From an uncultured Eubacteriales bacterium (lineage in GTDB: Bacteria > Bacillota > Clostridia > Oscillospirales > Acutalibacteraceae), in the NCBI GenBank assembly GCA_900316025.1, contig ONBJ01000015.1, positions 1 to 32,712 on the forward strand: a stretch of 32,712 nt of DNA, read 5' to 3'. Shown here in pieces: positions 29,453-32,712 of this stretch. Every line of letters begins with the position of its first letter. The first letter of the stretch is position 1. The notes beneath the pieces were generated by a model. It worked only from the letters and a program-made list of their open reading frames with translations, did not search any database and was not told the origin of the DNA. The translations under genes and the position numbers were made by a program.

Positions 29453-30721
29453 TTGAGTTCTGTCTTTATAAAAAACGCAAGGGTTATCGACCCTGCCAAC
29501 GGTATCGATAACGTTCTCAACATATATGCGGAAAACGGCATAATCAAAGATGTAAGCAAAAATGAACACTCTGCCGATACCGTTCTTGATTGTTCAGGTA
29601 TGATAGCCGCACCAGGACTTGTCGATATGCACGTTCATCTGCGTGACCCCGGCTTTACTCAGAAAGAAGATATTATAACAGGCTGTAACGCTGCCGCCGC
29701 AGGCGGTGTTACAAGTCTGCTTGCTATGCCTAACACAAATCCTACGGTTGACACACCCGAAACTGTGGAATACATAAGAAAAAAAGCTGAAAATGCAAAT
29801 GCAAAGGTCTATGTTGCGGCTGCAATAACAAAGTGTCTTAAAAGTAAAGAACCTACGGACATAGACGCACTTTTCAATGCTGGTGCAATCGCTCTTTCCG
29901 ATGACGGCAGACCTGTGGAAAATACCGCATTTATGGCGGCGGCTATGCTGAAAGCCGAAAAGCTTGGTATGTGTGTTACGGCTCACTGTGAGGACTTGTT
30001 CCTCGCTGACGGCGGAAAAATAAACGAGGGCTGTGTAAGCCGTAAGCTCGGAATTAAAGGAATACCTGCTGCGGCTGAGGATGCAGGCACTGCAAGAGAA
30101 ATCGCACTTGCTGCCGCTTATAACGTTCCTATTCATATATGCCACGTAAGCACAAAAACTTCGGTTGCACTCGTGCGTGACGCAAAGGCAAGAGGTGTAA
30201 AGGTAACTGCGGAAACCGCTCCGCACTATTTCTCTATGACCGAAAATAAGCTTCTTGAAAAAGATGCTGATTTCAGAATGAACCCTCCCCTCAGAACCAA
30301 TGAGGATTTGGAGGAAATCATAAAGGGACTTTGTGACGGTACTCTTGACGCAATAGCTACAGACCACGCTCCTCATACTCCCGAAGAAAAATCAGACTTT
30401 GAAAAAGCTCCCAACGGCTCTATAGGTATGGAAACTTCTCTTTCCGCTGCCGTTACGTACCTTGTGGATAAAGGCATACTTACTTTCCCTCAGCTTATAG
30501 AGAAAATGTCGCTTAATCCTGCAAAAATTCTAGGCATATCTGCTGGTACTCTTTCCGTAGGTTCTCCTGCTGATATTGTAATATTCAATCCCGATGAAAC
30601 ATATACAGTCGATGTAAACAAACTGCACGGAAAATCAAAAAATACTCCCTTCAAGAATATGCAGCTCAAAGGTAAAGTAAAATATACTGTTCTTTCGGGA
30701 AATATTGTATATAAATCATAG
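29453..30721 (+). CDS. pyrC: Dihydroorotase
   Basis: 422 residues. PyrC cyclises carbamoyl-aspartate to dihydroorotate in UMP synthesis. D-M-H-V-H-L-R-D-P-G binds the metal and substrate, A-T-D-H-A-P-H-T-P-E-E-K carries the catalytic Asp, and A-H-C-E-D and H-I-C-H-V-S-T supply the other metal histidines. It is the Bacillus (class I) type. The start is TTG at 29453 with AAGGAGATG upstream, because no ATG precedes the conserved N-terminus. It follows the membrane protein gene and is followed by repeat copy B and pyrF. Confidence 0.96.
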   Translation: MSSVFIKNARVIDPANGIDNVLNIYAENGIIKDVSKNEHSADTVLDCSGMIAAPGLVDMHVHLRDPGFTQKEDIITGCNAAAAGGVTSLLAMPNTNPTVDTPETVEYIRKKAENANAKVYVAAAITKCLKSKEPTDIDALFNAGAIALSDDGRPVENTAFMAAAMLKAEKLGMCVTAHCEDLFLADGGKINEGCVSRKLGIKGIPAAAEDAGTAREIALAAAYNVPIHICHVSTKTSVALVRDAKARGVKVTAETAPHYFSMTENKLLEKDADFRMNPPLRTNEDLEEIIKGLCDGTLDAIATDHAPHTPEEKSDFEKAPNGSIGMETSLSAAVTYLVDKGILTFPQLIEKMSLNPAKILGISAGTLSVGSPADIVIFNPDETYTVDVNKLHGKSKNTPFKNMQLKGKVKYTVLSGNIVYKS

Positions 30722-30735
30722 TCCGATAAAGAAAA

Positions 30736-30824
30736 CATAAAGTTTAGGTCAAGCCTTTTCAAAGGCTTGCGGTTTCCAAAGGCAGAGCCTTTGGTCAGGA
30801 TTTTTAAGGGTGAAACCCTTAAAC
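30736..30824 (+). repeat. Modular hairpin repeat, copy B
   Basis: 89 bp, one base different from copy A (GGCAGAGCC for GGCGGAGCC, in the loop of the middle hairpin). It lies between pyrC and pyrF, 14 bases after the pyrC stop and 30 bases before the pyrF start, where it would affect co-transcription if it terminates. Confidence 0.9.
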
Positions 30825-30854
30825 TTAACTTAAAATAACGGAGGTTTCATAATT

Positions 30855-31796
30855 ATGGCACTGGACAGATTAATCGAAAACATAGTTGAAAAACAAAACC
30901 CTACAGTGGCAGGTCTTGACCCCAAGCTTGCGTATATTCCTCAGTTTATAAAGGACGCTGCATTTGAAAAATACGGAAAAACACTTGAGGGTGCCGCAGA
31001 AGCTTTACTTGTCTATAATAAAGCCCTTATAGACGCTCTCTGCGATATAGTTCCCGCAGTAAAGCCGCAGTCAGCGTACTATGAAATGTACGGCTGGCAG
31101 GGCGTTAAAACTTTTGCCGAAACTGTCGCATATGCAAAATCAAAGGGTATGTTCGTTATAACAGACGCAAAAAGAAACGACATAGGAACTACTATGGAAG
31201 CGTATGCAAATGCACATCTCGGTATTACCGATGTTGACGGCGAAAGCTTTTCGGCTTTCGGTGCGGACGCTCTGACAGTAAACGGCTATCTCGGCTCAGA
31301 CGGTATAAAGCCTGTTTTAAGCGTATCGCAGAAAATGGATACAGGAATGTTCGTTCTTGTAAAGACTTCAAACCCCAGCTCCGGCGAACTTCAGAACCTT
31401 ACTCTTTCCGAAAATGATGAAACTATCTATTTCCATATGGGTAAACTCTGCGAAGAATGGGGAAATGAACTTTCAGGAAAATACGGATATTCGGGAGTCG
31501 GTGCGGTTGTAGGTGCTACATATCCTGAGCAGCTAACAGAACTCAGAAAAGCTCTCCCCCATACCTTCTTCCTTGTTCCCGGATACGGTGCTCAGGGCGG
31601 TACTGCTGACGATATAGCAGGTGCTTTCGATAAAAACGGTCTTGGTGCTGTTGTAAACTCCTCACGTGGAATTATGTGTGCATGGCAGAAAGAAACAGAC
31701 TGTAAACCTGAAGATTTTGCTCTTGCCGCAAGACGTGAAGCACTGAAAATGAAAAAGCTGCTCACTGATGTTACAGGAAAGATAACTCTTCCGTAA
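30855..31796 (+). CDS. pyrF: Orotidine 5'-phosphate decarboxylase (long, type 2)
   Basis: 313 residues. PyrF decarboxylates OMP to UMP, the last step of pyrimidine synthesis. Motifs are T-V-A-G-L-D-P near the N-terminus and the catalytic D-A-K-R-N-D-I-G-T-T; the asparagine in place of the usual glycine (K-R-G-D) and the extra length fit the type 2 family. L-V-P-G-Y-G-A-Q-G-G forms the phosphate loop and N-S-S-R-G the end motif. ACGGAGG precedes the ATG. A terminator follows at 31815. Confidence 0.95.
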   Translation: MALDRLIENIVEKQNPTVAGLDPKLAYIPQFIKDAAFEKYGKTLEGAAEALLVYNKALIDALCDIVPAVKPQSAYYEMYGWQGVKTFAETVAYAKSKGMFVITDAKRNDIGTTMEAYANAHLGITDVDGESFSAFGADALTVNGYLGSDGIKPVLSVSQKMDTGMFVLVKTSNPSSGELQNLTLSENDETIYFHMGKLCEEWGNELSGKYGYSGVGAVVGATYPEQLTELRKALPHTFFLVPGYGAQGGTADDIAGAFDKNGLGAVVNSSRGIMCAWQKETDCKPEDFALAARREALKMKKLLTDVTGKITLP

Positions 31797-31814
31797 CAAA
31801 AATAAATGTATATT

Positions 31815-31849
31815 AAAGGACTGCCGCTTTGAAAGCAGCAGTCCTTTTT
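31815..31849 (+). terminator. Rho-independent terminator of pyrF
   Basis: AAAGGACTGC pairs with GCAGTCCTTT, with a small extra GCT/AGC pairing inside, followed by TTTTT. Confidence 0.9.
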
Positions 31850-31866
31850 GAAATTCTGATAATAAA

Positions 31867-32712
31867 ATGACTATGAACTTAAATTTCAATTTACCGAAAA
31901 ATACATACTTTATAATAAATAAATTATCCGAAAACGGCTACAAAGCATATATAGTCGGCGGCTGTGTGCGTGACCTTATTATGAACATTACACCTCATGA
32001 CTGGGATATATGCACAAATGCACTTCCCGATGAAATTATCAATATTTTTAAAGATTTCAGGACAGTGCTGTCAGGAATAAAACACGGTACTGTCGGGATT
32101 ATTATAGAAAATGCTTTGTATGAGGTAACTACCTTCCGCTCCGAAACAGGCTACAGCGATAACCGTCACCCCGACTGCGTTCACTTTGAAAAGGATATAC
32201 AAAGCGATTTGTCAAGACGTGACTTTACCATAAATTCCATAGCATATAACCACAAAGACGGCTTAATTGACCTATATAACGGCTATGATGATATACAGCA
32301 TAAAATTATAAAAGCTGTCGGAAACCCCGATACAAGATTTTCAGAGGACGCACTGAGAATTTTACGTGCTTTGCGTTTTTCCTCAGTTCTCTGCTTTGAA
32401 ATAGAAAGCAGTACAGCAGAAAGCATTCACAGAAACAAGGATTTACTGAAAAATATAGCCTGTGAAAGAATTTGGAGCGAATTTACAAAGCTTCTTTCAG
32501 GTAAAAATGCTCATACCGTAATAGAAAAATACTGCGATGTAATAGGAGTGTTCATACCTGAGCTTTATGCGGAAAAAAATTTTCAACAGCATAACCCTCA
32601 CCATTGCTATGACGTACTGCATCATACTCTTTCGGCTCTGAGCTTCGCCGAAAATAATATTTATCTAAGGCTTGCAGTTCTTTTTCACGATATTGCAAAA
32701 CCCTGTACCTTT
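31867..32712 (+). CDS. cca: CCA-adding tRNA nucleotidyltransferase (3' end cut by window)
   Basis: 282 residues are present and the frame is still open at the edge. The class II nucleotidyltransferase head has V-G-G-C-V-R-D and the D-x-D pair in D-W-D-I-C-T. The fingers motif R-R-D-F-T-I-N-S-I-A and E-D-A-L-R-I-L-R-A-L-R-F follow. The C-terminal part has H-H-C-Y-D-V-L-x-H-T and L-F-H-D-I-A-K-P, an HD phosphohydrolase domain as in some Clostridia CCA enzymes. No strong ribosome site is visible; ATG 31867 or 31873 may be used. CCA-adding versus poly(A) activity cannot be settled from this part, though Firmicutes context favours CCA. Confidence 0.9.
   Translation, partial: MTMNLNFNLPKNTYFIINKLSENGYKAYIVGGCVRDLIMNITPHDWDICTNALPDEIINIFKDFRTVLSGIKHGTVGIIIENALYEVTTFRSETGYSDNRHPDCVHFEKDIQSDLSRRDFTINSIAYNHKDGLIDLYNGYDDIQHKIIKAVGNPDTRFSEDALRILRALRFSSVLCFEIESSTAESIHRNKDLLKNIACERIWSEFTKLLSGKNAHTVIEKYCDVIGVFIPELYAEKNFQQHNPHHCYDVLHHTLSALSFAENNIYLRLAVLFHDIAKPCTF

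Noticed and set aside
29594..30376. 260-codon minus-strand open frame
   Set aside because: Entirely antisense to pyrC, with a composition typical of the reverse of a coding strand.

Overview
The window is a stretch of chromosome from a low-to-moderate GC, endospore-lineage Clostridia. The best fit is an Oscillospiraceae/Ruminococcus-type gut anaerobe. This is inferred from an uninterrupted sigma-K gene, a CwlD-type amidase, a ferredoxin-dependent 2-oxoacid oxidoreductase, a split transketolase, Shine-Dalgarno sites of the AGGAGG type and several TTG start codons. Most genes are housekeeping. No phage, plasmid, CRISPR, rRNA or tRNA locus was found.

Layout. 1-99: the end of an IS5-like insertion sequence running off the left edge (tentative). 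283-1892: a small NrdD-tail-like protein and a PLP-fold pseudoenzyme. 1914-5908: two rRNA methyltransferases (RsmA, RsmF-like), a 51-residue Cys/Thr/Asp-tailed peptide and RadA. 5967-7002: a folate ECF transporter S component under a promoter, a tetrahydrofolate riboswitch and an attenuator, with a 160-bp MITE between attenuator and gene. 7100-11557: CwlD-like amidase, a THUMP methyltransferase, the long hibernation factor HPF, TcdA and sigma-K. 11830-16161: a mini membrane protein, Mfd and Pth. 16405-19799: a four-subunit KorDABC/VorABCD-type oxidoreductase with a ParA-like ATPase upstream. 19868-20742: a zinc-ribbon membrane protein and a 58-residue protein. 21012-23499: split transketolase and a GNAT acetyltransferase. 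23744-26704: the operon murI-DUF1934-argS. 26906-29438: two unrecognised proteins. 29453-32712: pyrC, pyrF and a CCA-adding enzyme cut by the right edge.

How the parts work together. Several translation and RNA-maintenance genes (rsmA, rsmF, THUMP methyltransferase, hpf, tcdA, pth, argS, cca) lie among DNA repair genes (mfd, radA), cell-wall genes (murI, cwlD) and pyrimidine synthesis genes (pyrC, pyrF). The folate importer is the one clearly metabolite-regulated unit. Its aptamer 3' strand and the terminator 3' arm can pair with the same GCGGAGATG segment, which gives an explicit on/off switch.

The most unusual non-coding content is two families of structured intergenic repeats. One is a modular hairpin element of about 85-110 bp in five copies. 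The other is a set of nested palindromes: two copies form a closing stem with three tightly packed, perfect or near-perfect inner hairpins whose sequences differ between copies, and a simpler third copy shares the stem core. Neither family belongs to a class I can name. No complete new gene system was recognised. The best novelty candidates are these repeats, the lysine-less PLP-fold protein, the small Cys-tailed peptide and the unnamed membrane protein ahead of pyrC.
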